The notes: a model not told the origin generated them from the letters alone. A DNA stretch of 64,000 bases from Acetobacter indonesiensis (GCF_000963945.1 NZ_BAMW01000057.1:124001-188000); one strand, 5' to 3'. Counted from the first letter of the stretch, positions 18,727 through 28,974 are shown. Numbers and translations: made by a program.

Positions 18727-19677
18727 TCAAGCTGTACAGTGGTCTGGGAAGGCTGTTAACCACCCCAGTGTTTTCATGTCATCTATCATCCACTGTAAAT
18801 CAGTATGTTTTATCGTTTGATCTAGTGGAAAATGCAGTCCATCCGGTAGTGCGTTGTCAGGCATAAGGCTACGGGTGGCAGCATACGGCAAATTCAAACC
18901 ACCTTCTTTCAGTGGACGGGCCAAGAGGTCTGTTAATGCGATACTATTTTCGGGGGTTGAGCAGTATAGAGCCGCTTTGCTTAATGCAGAGGTTAATCGA
19001 GCAAGATGCTGTTTGTCTGCATTCAGCCATTTATCCGTCACAAACAGACACTTTTCCAGATGATTGGGTAAAATGTCAGTTGAACGTGCAAGGCAAAATC
19101 CGGCACTAGAAAGGCAGGCTTCTGTTCCCCAAGGGGGGCCTGCACAAAACCCATCAATTGCTCCCTTAGTGAGTGCCGTGACAATCTGATCGGGCGGCAT
19201 GATAACAAGATCCACCGCATGGTCAAACGATACAGAAAGAGCGTTTAGAAGTCGGCGAAGAATGAGATAATGGGTAGAATTTTCATGCACAACAGCAAAT
19301 TTTGGCTTATGTGTGATTTTTGAAGCCCATTTTGAAAAAACGATTTTTTTATCATTTAGAGTCGTAACGGTAGGATTGGGCGCATCATCCAGTTTCCGCA
19401 GAACAACCATGTTGCCACCCCGGCTAAGCGCATGTGTCAACCTTCCCTGCACGGGGCGGCCTCTTGTTCCTGCCATGGTCATAAATGCGAGTGGTGGAAA
19501 CATGACCGCAGCATCCAGAACACCCCATGTCATTTTATCGGCAAGATTTGCCCATGATGGTTCGACTGATACACTTGGCAGTATAGTATTCTCGCGGAAA
19601 AAACCGTGTGTATTTGCGGCCAGTATGGGGGCGCTGTCAGCAAGTCTTAAAAGGCCAATGCGCAAAGGATGGGGCAT
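18727..19677 (-). CDS. nasS: NasS-like nitrate/nitrite sensor
   Basis: A 316-residue protein of the NrtA/CmpA periplasmic-binding-protein-like family, without a signal peptide, so it stays in the cytoplasm. It begins LRIGLLRLADSAPILAA and has the conserved DAAVMFPPLAF and FCAGPPWGTEA segments of the ligand-binding lobes. In characterised systems NasS holds NasT inactive until nitrate or nitrite binds. It starts 2 nt after the nasT stop and is the last gene of the nitrate operon. It is convergent with the DUF2075 gene, with only 10 bp between. Confidence 0.88.
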   Translation of the reverse strand: MPHPLRIGLLRLADSAPILAANTHGFFRENTILPSVSVEPSWANLADKMTWGVLDAAVMFPPLAFMTMAGTRGRPVQGRLTHALSRGGNMVVLRKLDDAPNPTVTTLNDKKIVFSKWASKITHKPKFAVVHENSTHYLILRRLLNALSVSFDHAVDLVIMPPDQIVTALTKGAIDGFCAGPPWGTEACLSSAGFCLARSTDILPNHLEKCLFVTDKWLNADKQHLARLTSALSKAALYCSTPENSIALTDLLARPLKEGGLNLPYAATRSLMPDNALPDGLHFPLDQTIKHTDLQWMIDDMKTLGWLTAFPDHCTA

Positions 19678-19679
19678 AG

Positions 19680-20270
19680 TCAGGCCTTCCCTGCAAGGGT
19701 TTGAACAAGTTCTCTGGCGACATCAACCAATCGGCGTGATTGGCGCATGGCCTGACGTTGTAAACGCCTGTGAGCTTCCGCCTCATTTATGCGTTCAGAC
19801 CGCATGAGAAGTCTTTTTGCCTGATCAACCATCTTACGATTGGAAATCTCCGTCTGTGCTTCTTCCAGTTCAGACTTTGTTTTCTGAAAATGTGCATATA
19901 GGCCGATTGCAGCACGTAATAGTGGTTTGACATCAGTTGGGGGTGTGTCAACCACATTATAGGAACAGACGCCCGCTTCAAAGGCCGCTTCCATCAAAGG
20001 TGGGTCATCTTCATCTACAAAAAGGGCAACAGGCCGTCTCTGGCCGGAGGATGACAGCGCCCGAACGCTATCTAGTGCATCGCGATCAGGTCTGGAGATA
20101 TCGACCAGAACGACATCCGGTTTATGGTGGCTGACGGCATCAATCAGAGAATGTCCGGGCTCAAGGCGCACAGCTTCAAGCGACAAATCCTGTGATAAAA
20201 TATCATAAAGATCGTTCACACGCCGTTTATTTTCGTCAGCAAGCAGAACTTTTATTCTGGCTTTCTGCAT
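19680..20270 (-). CDS. nasT: NasT-like ANTAR-domain antiterminator
   Basis: The product has an N-terminal receiver-like domain (KVLLADENKRRVNDL, VVLVDISRPDRDAL) and a C-terminal three-helix ANTAR domain (residues around 130-190; SNRKMVDQAKRLLM, then EAEAHRRLQRQAMRQSRRLVDVA). ANTAR proteins bind paired hexaloop RNA hairpins in leaders and prevent termination. I chose the ATG at 20270 because AAGGA lies 8 nt upstream; an earlier ATG at 20291 would overlap the nitrate reductase stop. Its expected target is the leader before narK. Confidence 0.9.
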   Translation of the reverse strand: MQKARIKVLLADENKRRVNDLYDILSQDLSLEAVRLEPGHSLIDAVSHHKPDVVLVDISRPDRDALDSVRALSSSGQRRPVALFVDEDDPPLMEAAFEAGVCSYNVVDTPPTDVKPLLRAAIGLYAHFQKTKSELEEAQTEISNRKMVDQAKRLLMRSERINEAEAHRRLQRQAMRQSRRLVDVARELVQTLAGKA

Positions 20271-20280
20271 TATGGCGTCC

Positions 20281-23200
20281 TTAGTAGACATCCCTTCTAT
20301 AGCGCCCTTCCCGTAACATGGTCAGCACATAGTCTGCTGTTGCAGTTTCGCTCATATTTCCGTGGTGGGCAATAATTCGTTTCAGGGCAGCATCAACGTC
20401 TCTGGCCATGCGTGCAGCATCCCCGCAAATATACAGATATGCCCCCGTTTGTAACCAGTCCCATATATCAGCGCCCGCGGCTTCCATCCGATCTTGTACG
20501 TAAATCCGTTCAGGCTGATCGCGGGAAAATGCGGTATCAAGTCGGTCAAGTGTACCAGTCATCATGAAGGCTTCAAGTTCTTCACGGTAGTAAAAACCGT
20601 GCTTTTCATGCTGTTCACCAAAAAATAGCCAATTCCGGCCCGTAGCCTTCTGTGCCTGTCGGTCTTCCAGAAAACCACGGAACGGAGCGATACCTGTGCC
20701 CGGACCAACCATAATAACAGACACATCAGGGTTTTCAGGCAAATGAAAATGGGGGGCAGGTTGGATATATGCTTCTACTTCATCTCCCTCAGTCAGATGC
20801 GCAAGAAACGATGAACTGGTTCCTGGCCATGGTGTGTTGGCGACACCAACGGTTAAATGCACCTGACATGCATCATGCCGTGGGGAAGACGCAATGGAAT
20901 ACAGACGTGGTTGAAGGGGACGCAGCAGACCAACAAATTCTAATGCGCTCAGGTCAGGCCGCCGTGCCAGAAGAAGTTCTGGTAAGTAACCTCCTTCCGG
21001 ATGGTCAAGCTGCTTGAGCATGGCTGGTGAAGGACGGGAGAGATCGAATTTTTTTGTCAGAGCTTCTTGCAGGGCAACGCTTTTGTCAGCCGAAAGCGGA
21101 ACAAGAGTTTCACGGGGGAGATTAAGTGCGCCGATAACCTGATCAACCAAATCCGCTTTATTACATGGATAAATACCCAATGCATCTCCGGCCGAGTAGC
21201 GTAGTGGAGTATCTTCCAGTGAAAATGCGATCTGTCTGGTTTCTTTTTGGTAATCATCAGAAGTCAGACGTTTGTTCAGAAGAGTTTTAATACGAACAGG
21301 ATTCTGACGTGTGCCTAAAGGTGCAAGTAAAGGCTTTTTGGGAGTGCTCGCTTGAACTAATGCGGATGGGATAGCCGACGACTTAGAAGACTTAAAAAAA
21401 GATAAGCTTTCCTCTTTCCATTTTTCTATATCTGTATGGAAATCAGGTTCACAGTCTATTCTTGTTTTGAATGCTATGCCTCCCAATGCAGAAAGTCTGG
21501 CGTCAAGAGCTCTCCCGAAACCGCAGAAATTCACATAGGCCGAATCACCGAGCGCAATAACGGCATACTGTAAGTCAACAAATGATGCTGTTCTATCTTG
21601 CAGTGCATTCCAGAAGGGTTGTCCGCTATCAGGTGCATCTCCATCGCCAAATGTTGAAACAACAAAAAGTATTTTCTGAGATTTTAGTCTATCAACGTCT
21701 AAAGAATCCATATTGAGGTATTTGGACGTCACACCGCTTTCCAGAAACCACTCTGTCAAATCATGAGCAAGCTGTTCTGCTTGTCCTGTTTGAGAGGCAA
21801 AGCAAACGATTAACTCTTTAGTTGGATTTTTTTCTGAAGATTTTAAAGGTGTAGGGTGTGCACCAATGGGCTGGCGAGAATAAAGACCAGCAAGCAAACC
21901 ATTCAGATATAATTTCTGTTCAGGTGTTAGAGGCGCTGACTCTGGAATAAAGGGAAGGCTATCTGTGGGGGGATGCGCCTGAAGACCGTGAAGAAAAGCT
22001 GAAACCCAAAGGTTAGAGTCATTGGTAAAAATAGGCTTCTTAATATCAATGTTTAATAAGGTAGCAAGAGTGATAGCTTTGTTATCAGTTAAGGTGGAAT
22101 TGCTTGCAGGAACTGTTTGCATAGAAGTGTTCTCCTTAACGGGAGCCAATTCAAGGCTAACGGCGCAAAGTTTGTAACCGGGTTGCAAGGAAATAGGATC
22201 GACGGCATCAGATGTTACTGCGTTAATTGCTAGATTTTCACCAAACCGATCATTCCAGTGGAAAGGGGCGAAGCAACAGCCTGGGCTGACACGGTCTGTT
22301 AAAATTGCAGGAAAGCAGGCTTCTCCTTGCACAGAGCGTATCAGGACGGACGCCCCGTACTTTATGTTCAGGTGCGCAGCATCCTCGGGATGGATTTCAA
22401 TAAAGGGAGCAGGATTCAGTTTATTAAGGTTGGAAACACGCGCTGTTTTTGTCAGTGTATGCCATTGATGTTGCAAACGACCAGTATTGAGTAAAAAGGG
22501 ATACTGCTTACTGGGCCGTTCATCTGGCTGCATGAAAGGACGTGCAAAAAAACAAGCACGGCCATCAGGTGTAGGGAAACGAATTTGCTGCTGTGGGCCA
22601 ACGTAACGGATAGGATGGCGGCGGCTGGTATCGTCGGGGGGGGAAGGCCACTGCACAGGCCCTTCTTCTGCCAAGCGGGTATGGGTAATACCACGGATAT
22701 CGTAGCCAGTAGCAGGATTTGCAAAAAGGCTTAATTCATCGAATATTTGTGATGCACTTGTATAAGAAAAAGCCTCTTCAAACCCCATGGCGCGGGCGAC
22801 CGCAGCAATTAACCACCAGTCTGGCATGGCGTCACCGGGGGCGGTAACGGCTTTACGGGCAAGGGTAAGGGTTCTGTCTGAATTGACCTGCACGCCCTCC
22901 CCTTCAGCCCAGAGGGCTGCCGGGAGCATGATATCTGCATAGGAACCTGTTTCACAGTCAGCAAAAACATCTTGCACAATGACGCACTCTGCCGCCTGTA
23001 AGGCAGAAATAACAGTATCACGTCTGGCAACGGTGGTGACGGGGTTAGAGCAGATAATCCAGCAGGCTTTGATGTCTCCTCGGGTCATGGCCTGAAACAT
23101 GCCAACGGCCCCAAGTCCTCCCTGTGCTCTTAATGACCCAGATGGGATATTCCAGATTTTTTCTGAAAATGTTCTGTCATGTTCTGAGAGAGCAGATCTT

Positions 23201-24255
23201 TGCCCAGGCAGGCCCGGCCCCATATAGCCCATCTCACGACCGCCCATGGCATTAGGCTGACCTGTCAGAGAAAACGGGCCACTACCCGGACGACAAATTG
23301 CACCAGTTGCAAGGTGGAGATTGCAGACTGCATTGCTGTTCCATGTGCCCACTACGCTTTGGTTAAGACCCATGGTCCAGAGCGTCATCCACTCTTTTGC
23401 TTCAGCAATCCACTGGGCCGCGGTATGAATATCAGCTTCAGGCAGTCCGGTTACTTGCGCAACGTAAGCGGGAGTATAATCTGCCAGAAAGGGTCTTAAG
23501 GTTTCCCAGCCTTTCGTATGATGAGAGATAAACTCTTCGTCTATGGCGTTCATGTTAACAAGAAGATGAAGAAGGCCATTCAATAGGGCAAGGTCTGTTC
23601 CCGGATGGATCTGGAGGAACAGGTCTGCTTTGTCCGCAGTCGCTGTACGACGAGGGTCGACAACGATTAATTTAGCGCCAGTCCGTTTACGGTCGAGCAG
23701 TCGTAAAAACAGGATTGGATGGCAGTCAGCCATATTGGCACCAATGACAAAAAAGAGATTGGTACAATCAAAGTCTTCATAACTACCGGGGGGAGCATCT
23801 GCACCCAAAGAGAGTTTATAACCGGCACTTGCGCCCGCCATACATAGACGAGAATTGGATTCAATATGCTGTGTTTTAATAAAACCTTTTGCCAATTTGT
23901 TTGATAAATATTGTGCTTCAAGGGACATCTGGCCAGAGACATAGAAAGAAATAGCATCTGGGCCATGTTTTTCCAGTATGGTGCGGAGACGTTCGGCCGT
24001 CTTGCTGATAGCCTGTTGCAAAGAGAGGGGAACAGGTTCTGCTGAACGCTCTGGCCGAACCAGCGCATTTGTCAGACGCGCTGGGGATGTCAGCGGTTTA
24101 TCGCAGGCGCTTCCTTTGGTACAAAGTCTGCCTGCGTTTGCAGGGTGGTCTTTATCTCCGCGCACGCGGGTAATCTGACCATCCTTGACATCCAGTATTA
24201 TACCGCAGCCTACGCCACAATAAGGGCAGACTGACCGTACGGCGTCTGCTGACAT
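20281..24255 (-). CDS. Fused assimilatory nitrate reductase and CysJ-like flavoprotein
   Basis: A single 1324-residue polypeptide. Residues 1 to about 705 form a molybdopterin nitrate reductase: a [4Fe-4S] motif with Cys10, Cys13, Cys17 and Cys45, a likely Mo-ligand Cys138 in SNSRLCMAG, and a C-terminal dinucleotide-binding domain. After a linker, about 814-955 is a flavodoxin domain (CFASQTGQAEQLA), and 985-1324 is a FAD/NAD(P)H reductase of CysJ type (RLYSIASS, GPGTGIAPFRGF, terminal YRRDVY). Electrons could pass from NAD(P)H through FAD, FMN and Fe-S to Mo in one chain. It starts 3 nt after the nirBD stop. Confidence 0.9.
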   Translation of the reverse strand: MSADAVRSVCPYCGVGCGIILDVKDGQITRVRGDKDHPANAGRLCTKGSACDKPLTSPARLTNALVRPERSAEPVPLSLQQAISKTAERLRTILEKHGPDAISFYVSGQMSLEAQYLSNKLAKGFIKTQHIESNSRLCMAGASAGYKLSLGADAPPGSYEDFDCTNLFFVIGANMADCHPILFLRLLDRKRTGAKLIVVDPRRTATADKADLFLQIHPGTDLALLNGLLHLLVNMNAIDEEFISHHTKGWETLRPFLADYTPAYVAQVTGLPEADIHTAAQWIAEAKEWMTLWTMGLNQSVVGTWNSNAVCNLHLATGAICRPGSGPFSLTGQPNAMGGREMGYMGPGLPGQRSALSEHDRTFSEKIWNIPSGSLRAQGGLGAVGMFQAMTRGDIKACWIICSNPVTTVARRDTVISALQAAECVIVQDVFADCETGSYADIMLPAALWAEGEGVQVNSDRTLTLARKAVTAPGDAMPDWWLIAAVARAMGFEEAFSYTSASQIFDELSLFANPATGYDIRGITHTRLAEEGPVQWPSPPDDTSRRHPIRYVGPQQQIRFPTPDGRACFFARPFMQPDERPSKQYPFLLNTGRLQHQWHTLTKTARVSNLNKLNPAPFIEIHPEDAAHLNIKYGASVLIRSVQGEACFPAILTDRVSPGCCFAPFHWNDRFGENLAINAVTSDAVDPISLQPGYKLCAVSLELAPVKENTSMQTVPASNSTLTDNKAITLATLLNIDIKKPIFTNDSNLWVSAFLHGLQAHPPTDSLPFIPESAPLTPEQKLYLNGLLAGLYSRQPIGAHPTPLKSSEKNPTKELIVCFASQTGQAEQLAHDLTEWFLESGVTSKYLNMDSLDVDRLKSQKILFVVSTFGDGDAPDSGQPFWNALQDRTASFVDLQYAVIALGDSAYVNFCGFGRALDARLSALGGIAFKTRIDCEPDFHTDIEKWKEESLSFFKSSKSSAIPSALVQASTPKKPLLAPLGTRQNPVRIKTLLNKRLTSDDYQKETRQIAFSLEDTPLRYSAGDALGIYPCNKADLVDQVIGALNLPRETLVPLSADKSVALQEALTKKFDLSRPSPAMLKQLDHPEGGYLPELLLARRPDLSALEFVGLLRPLQPRLYSIASSPRHDACQVHLTVGVANTPWPGTSSSFLAHLTEGDEVEAYIQPAPHFHLPENPDVSVIMVGPGTGIAPFRGFLEDRQAQKATGRNWLFFGEQHEKHGFYYREELEAFMMTGTLDRLDTAFSRDQPERIYVQDRMEAAGADIWDWLQTGAYLYICGDAARMARDVDAALKRIIAHHGNMSETATADYVLTMLREGRYRRDVY

Positions 24256-24258
24256 ATG

Positions 24259-27174
24259 TCAGGCATCCGCCATGAGTGTATTGTGGCCCGTGTTGCTGTG
24301 TAGGTCTGATTTTATTTCAACTTTGCCATTATTTAAACGTGCCTTCCAAACAGTCAATTTTTTCGATTGATCTTCAAGGCAGACGCCATCTTCCAGGCGG
24401 AAATGCTGTTTGTATAACGGAGATGCTACAACAGGTTGACCTTTCAGATCACCGACCAAGCCACGTCCGATAACATTAGCCTGAGAAAACGGGTCATGAT
24501 TGTCTACCGCAAAAACGCGCCCGACACCCGGATTGCCCGGAATCCCATCGGGTAGCCAGAAAAGGGCAATCTGTGCGCCGTCGTACCATGCAACGACACC
24601 CGAGTTTGGCACCAGATCACGCTCGGTGCAGAGTTCTGTCCATTCGGTCGGGCCAGTGGGTAAGGCGCGTTCTTTTGGCATATCGGCGGGGCGCGTTTGC
24701 TCTCTTTCTGGCAGAGTATGAATAGCCGGATCTGGTCTTGTGTCGTTTACAAATGTACGGAAGCGTTTGAGTTTGTCTTCATCTGTTAGAACGCCTTTCC
24801 ATTCACATTCATAACTATCAACGACAGCCTGCATCTGTTTTTCAAGTTCATCACAGATACCAAGAGAATCATGAATAATGACGTCTTGAAGGTATGACAG
24901 ACCCCCTTCAAGATTTTCACGCCAGACCGAAGTGCGCTGTAATTTATCAGCCGTACGAATGTAGAACATCAGGAAACGGTCAATGTATTTTAGAAGCGTT
25001 TCTGAATCGATGTCCGTTGCAAAGAGTTCTGCATGACGTGGCCGCATTCCGCCATTGCCGCAGACATACAGGTTCCACCCATTTTCGGTCGCGATAACGC
25101 CCACGTCCTTGCTCTGTGCTTCAGCACATTCCCGAGTACACCCGGAGACAGCAAATTTCAGTTTATGGGGGGCACGCAAACCTTTGTAACGGTTTTCCAA
25201 ATCAAGCGCTTTGCCAACGCTATCTTGCACACCGTAACGACACCATGTGCTACCCACGCATGATTTTACGGTACGGGTCGATTTTCCGTAAGCATGTCCA
25301 GTTTCAAAGCCTGCTTCCAGCAATTCTGACCAGATGTCTGGCAGTTGATGCAACTGCGCCCCGAACAGATCAATGCGCTGGCCACCCGTAATTTTTGTAT
25401 AAAGAGCATATTTTTTAGCGACTTGCCCCAAAACAATCAGCTTATCAGGTGTAATTTCACCACCCGCAATACGGGGGACGACAGAATAAGTCCCGTTTTT
25501 CTGCATGTTGGCCATGAACGTATCGTTCGTGTCTTGCAGCGGGATGTAAAGCGGGTCTGTAATGGGCTTGTTCCAGGCCGAGGCGAGAATGGAACCAACG
25601 GCTGGTTTGCAGATGTCACAGCCCAAGCCGCCGTTTCCGTGTTGATCCATCAGATCCTGAAAAGTGTGGATATTGTGTACCCGAACAAGTGAGTACAACT
25701 CCTGCCGCGTATAGGAAAAATGCTCGCAGAGACTACGGTCAACGGAAATCCCGCGATTTTGTAATTCTGCCTCAAACACACTTTTTAACAGACCGGCACA
25801 CCCGCCACAGCCTGTGCAGGCTTTGGTGCTTTGTTTCAGGCTGCTCATGTCCGTGCAACCACCATCAATGGCCGCACAGACCGCGCCCTTGGTCACGTTA
25901 TGGCAAGAACAGAGCGTTGCGGTATCAGGGAGTGCGTCGGCCCCCAATAAGGGCGCACTTTCACCCCGCGGGAGAATGAGCGCTGCCGGGTCAGCAGGTA
26001 GCTTTATGCTGTTTTGCACATATTGTGAAATGGTATCGTAGTAGCTGTTGTCCCCAACAAGGACTGCCCCTGTCACGCGGGAACCATCTTCTGAGACGAC
26101 AAGGCGACGATAACTGCCGGTCTGTTCATCAATGAAGCGGAAATTCTTGCTGCCCGGTTCGGCTCCTCGTGCATCCCCGATCGAGCCGACGTCAACACCA
26201 AGAAGCTTCAGTTTGGTGGACATATCAGCGCCGGTAAAGGCAGTTTCTTCCCCGGCAAGAGTAGCGGCTACGGTGCGGGCCATTGTGTAGCCGGGGGCAA
26301 CCAGCCCAAACACTTGCCCTTCCCAACTTGCACATTCACCAATGGCAAAAATGGACGGATCAGTTGTTTGACAGCAATTATCAATGACAATACCGCCGCG
26401 TGGAGCAATATCCAGCCCACAGGCGCGCCCAAGCGCGTCCACGGGGCGAATACCGGCAGAAAAAACAACCAGATCAGTTTCCAGAAATGATCCATCCGAA
26501 AAAACAAGTCTATGACGTGCTGTTTCACCCGGGATAATTTCTTTAGTGGCGTGGTTTGTTAGAACCGTAATGCCTAAATCTTCAATACGATGCTTGAGCG
26601 CTTCGCCCCCTTCAGCATCAAGCTGTGCCGGCATAAGGTGGGGTGCAAATTCAATGACGGCAGTTTGCAGGGATAGCTGGCGTAACGCATTGGCGGCTTC
26701 CAGGCCCAATAGGCCGCCACCAATGACAACCCCGTGCTTGGCAGACGTTGCGGCGGCATGGATGGCGTCCAGATCATCAAAGGTGCGGTAAACCAGACCT
26801 GCTGTGCCTGTATTGCCGGGAATAGGCGGCACAAACGGATAAGAACCCGTAGCCAGAATGAGGGTGTGATAAGGGAAAACACCATCGTCTGTTTCAATGG
26901 TTTTTTCTGCACGGTTAACAGCATGCACATGCTTGCCTAAATGCAGTAGCAAGCCGTGGGCATCGTGAAATCCGTCTTTATGTAAGGTAAGGGGAACAGG
27001 ATCCTGCCCTGTCATATATTCGGACAGGTGAACGCGGTCATATGCCAGATGGTGTTCAGAGCCAAAGACATGGATGGCGTACTGTTCATTCAGACCATGA
27101 GCAACAAGCTGTTCGGCGCAATAATGGCCAACCATGCCGTTGCCGACAATCAGGATGTTTTGTTTAAGAGCCAT
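24259..27174 (-). CDS. nirB: NirB-NirD fused assimilatory nitrite reductase
   Basis: The 971-residue protein reduces nitrite to ammonia with NAD(P)H. In order: an FAD/NAD-binding reductase domain (ILIVGNGMVGHYCAE; VVIGGGLLGLEAAN), a BFD [2Fe-2S] domain (LCSCHNVTKG, CTGCGGC), the ferredoxin-like and siroheme/[4Fe-4S] domains (SCVGSTWCRYG and SGCTRECAEA supplying four Cys), and from about residue 850 a Rieske-fold NirD domain without the Rieske Cys/His pairs, as in E. coli NirD. In E. coli NirB and NirD are separate. AAAGGA precedes the start by 8-9 nt. It lies between the porin and nitrate reductase genes. Confidence 0.92.
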   Translation of the reverse strand: MALKQNILIVGNGMVGHYCAEQLVAHGLNEQYAIHVFGSEHHLAYDRVHLSEYMTGQDPVPLTLHKDGFHDAHGLLLHLGKHVHAVNRAEKTIETDDGVFPYHTLILATGSYPFVPPIPGNTGTAGLVYRTFDDLDAIHAAATSAKHGVVIGGGLLGLEAANALRQLSLQTAVIEFAPHLMPAQLDAEGGEALKHRIEDLGITVLTNHATKEIIPGETARHRLVFSDGSFLETDLVVFSAGIRPVDALGRACGLDIAPRGGIVIDNCCQTTDPSIFAIGECASWEGQVFGLVAPGYTMARTVAATLAGEETAFTGADMSTKLKLLGVDVGSIGDARGAEPGSKNFRFIDEQTGSYRRLVVSEDGSRVTGAVLVGDNSYYDTISQYVQNSIKLPADPAALILPRGESAPLLGADALPDTATLCSCHNVTKGAVCAAIDGGCTDMSSLKQSTKACTGCGGCAGLLKSVFEAELQNRGISVDRSLCEHFSYTRQELYSLVRVHNIHTFQDLMDQHGNGGLGCDICKPAVGSILASAWNKPITDPLYIPLQDTNDTFMANMQKNGTYSVVPRIAGGEITPDKLIVLGQVAKKYALYTKITGGQRIDLFGAQLHQLPDIWSELLEAGFETGHAYGKSTRTVKSCVGSTWCRYGVQDSVGKALDLENRYKGLRAPHKLKFAVSGCTRECAEAQSKDVGVIATENGWNLYVCGNGGMRPRHAELFATDIDSETLLKYIDRFLMFYIRTADKLQRTSVWRENLEGGLSYLQDVIIHDSLGICDELEKQMQAVVDSYECEWKGVLTDEDKLKRFRTFVNDTRPDPAIHTLPEREQTRPADMPKERALPTGPTEWTELCTERDLVPNSGVVAWYDGAQIALFWLPDGIPGNPGVGRVFAVDNHDPFSQANVIGRGLVGDLKGQPVVASPLYKQHFRLEDGVCLEDQSKKLTVWKARLNNGKVEIKSDLHSNTGHNTLMADA

Positions 27175-27214
27175 CAGACAGGATCCTTTTTATGCCGTTG
27201 GGCAAAGAGTCTGT

Positions 27215-28915
27215 TTAAAACTTGAATTCAAGACTTTGCATGTAGAACGCACCATTTTTGGCACCATTCTGGCGCATGCCGTTAGACAGGACGATGCCCG
27301 CAATATCATGTGTCCATGTCCAGTGTGGGGCAAAGTTCCATGTAAGCTGTGTCTGTGGGATGGTGCCGATAAAGCCACCATGCAGCCCCCCACGCGCAGC
27401 AAAAATCTTGTTGTTGGGATTATACACAGCATCATCCGTGCTTTCACGCCAGAAAACGGGAATATGCGCTTTTATTCCAAGATTTTTCAGGATCATGAAG
27501 TTTGCAACCGGACCCACACCCACAAGATTTTCAGATGTCAGAGTCAAGCTGACATCGTTATAATATGGGAGTGGTACATAAGGCGTTGAAAATGTGCCGA
27601 TTGCACCAGATGTTTTATTATAGTTTCCGCCAGAGAAAACGTCTGCCTGCAAACCGACCGATGGTTTTGCAGGAAGATTTGGCATGGAATACATGATGGT
27701 ACCGTTTACGGCGAAAGCTCTTACAGGGCGCGTGTTGTCACTTTTTGCCTGTCGGAACTGCCCGCCTTGAAAAACACCATTCAGAGAAACGCTGAACGGG
27801 CCAACATTCCCCCACACCCGCATACCGATATTATCGCGCCGGCTTGAGCCTGCCTGTGTTTTTCCAACGGCAGCTGTGGGAATAGCCGCACCTGCCCCAT
27901 TATACAAATAGCCAAGGAAATAGACATCAGCAAAAAGCTGGCTGTTTTTCTTCATGAAAGAAAAAGAGGGCAGTGCCGTTGAGGTGTACAGACCGTAGAG
28001 CCGAGCACTGTAGTTTGTGCCATCCGCAAAAACATCAATAGGTTGTTTATTGGTCTGCATGAAATAGAAACCATCCATACGGAAGTGTTTCCAGATGGCG
28101 TAACCACGCGCCCCGTCCCAAGAAAGCTGGACGTTGGTCAGGTCACGGGCAGACTGCATTTGAATGGGGGCATCCAGAAACAGTTGTCGCCCACCAATAA
28201 CGCCCATCTGTGCGCCAAGTGCGTGGCCTTTGACTTCAAGGATACCCTGTTGCAGGTCGAGACGTTCACGCTGAACGCCAGTCTGGTACCCATAGGTGTT
28301 AGACCCACCTGCAACAGCATACAGAAATTCAGCGTATGCGCGGACATGTTCGCCAAGATGCAGGTCAGCACCATACTGGTTTCTTAGCAGAACACGGCTG
28401 GCATTTGTCACGCCAGCCGTACCCATGACAGGCTGATTTTCAAAAATGTAGCGCAGGCGTTCTTCACCGCTCAGGGTGAGCCAGATGTCCCCTTTGTCCG
28501 TCAGGGGAATATATTTCAGGCGGTTGAACCAGTCTTTTTTCTTTTCTGCCACAGACATGGTACGCAGGGCGCTCCAGTCTTCGCTCCAACGTACCTGGCC
28601 GGTTTTGCCAATCGCGCCAAAACCGGCGGCAGATCCACCTGCGGCGTTGAACATGCCCCAGTCAAGATGCAGGTTTGATGCTGCGGGCGGTGTTGGCTGG
28701 CTTGTTAGTGGGGCGACAACAGATGTGGGCAGAACAGGCTGCACGCTTGCCGCTTTTTTGGCCAGCTTTCGGTCTTCTTCTGTGGCTGTATCGGCAAAAG
28801 CTGGCAGCGCAAGACTGGGGAGCAGGCATAACGCGCTACCTAGCGGTGGCAGAAGGCTTTTTGACGCACAGAAAGTAATCAAACGCTGGCGGAAAGAATG
28901 GTAGGCGACAATCAT
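27215..28915 (-). CDS. Outer-membrane porin, alginate-export-like family
   Basis: A 566-residue protein with a signal peptide (cleavage near LPAFA-DT), a basic linker, then repeated amphipathic strands ending in the aromatic C-terminus LEFKF typical of outer-membrane beta-barrels. The segments WLTLSGEERLRYIFE and VRAYAEFLYA match the alginate-export/AlgE-like porin family. Its position between narK and nirBD suggests it lets nitrate or nitrite cross the outer membrane; alginate export is not implied. It starts 59 bp after the narK stop. Confidence 0.78.
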   Translation of the reverse strand: MIVAYHSFRQRLITFCASKSLLPPLGSALCLLPSLALPAFADTATEEDRKLAKKAASVQPVLPTSVVAPLTSQPTPPAASNLHLDWGMFNAAGGSAAGFGAIGKTGQVRWSEDWSALRTMSVAEKKKDWFNRLKYIPLTDKGDIWLTLSGEERLRYIFENQPVMGTAGVTNASRVLLRNQYGADLHLGEHVRAYAEFLYAVAGGSNTYGYQTGVQRERLDLQQGILEVKGHALGAQMGVIGGRQLFLDAPIQMQSARDLTNVQLSWDGARGYAIWKHFRMDGFYFMQTNKQPIDVFADGTNYSARLYGLYTSTALPSFSFMKKNSQLFADVYFLGYLYNGAGAAIPTAAVGKTQAGSSRRDNIGMRVWGNVGPFSVSLNGVFQGGQFRQAKSDNTRPVRAFAVNGTIMYSMPNLPAKPSVGLQADVFSGGNYNKTSGAIGTFSTPYVPLPYYNDVSLTLTSENLVGVGPVANFMILKNLGIKAHIPVFWRESTDDAVYNPNNKIFAARGGLHGGFIGTIPQTQLTWNFAPHWTWTHDIAGIVLSNGMRQNGAKNGAFYMQSLEFKF

Positions 28916-28974
28916 GAAGCGAGGGTCCTGTATCAGTTAAAACGTTTGTCGTCCGGAAGATGAAGCAAGACGTT

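Noticed and set aside
24259-27174. Possible Rieske [2Fe-2S] centre in the NirD part
   Set aside because: The CxH and CxxH ligands are absent, as in E. coli NirD, so no cluster is claimed.
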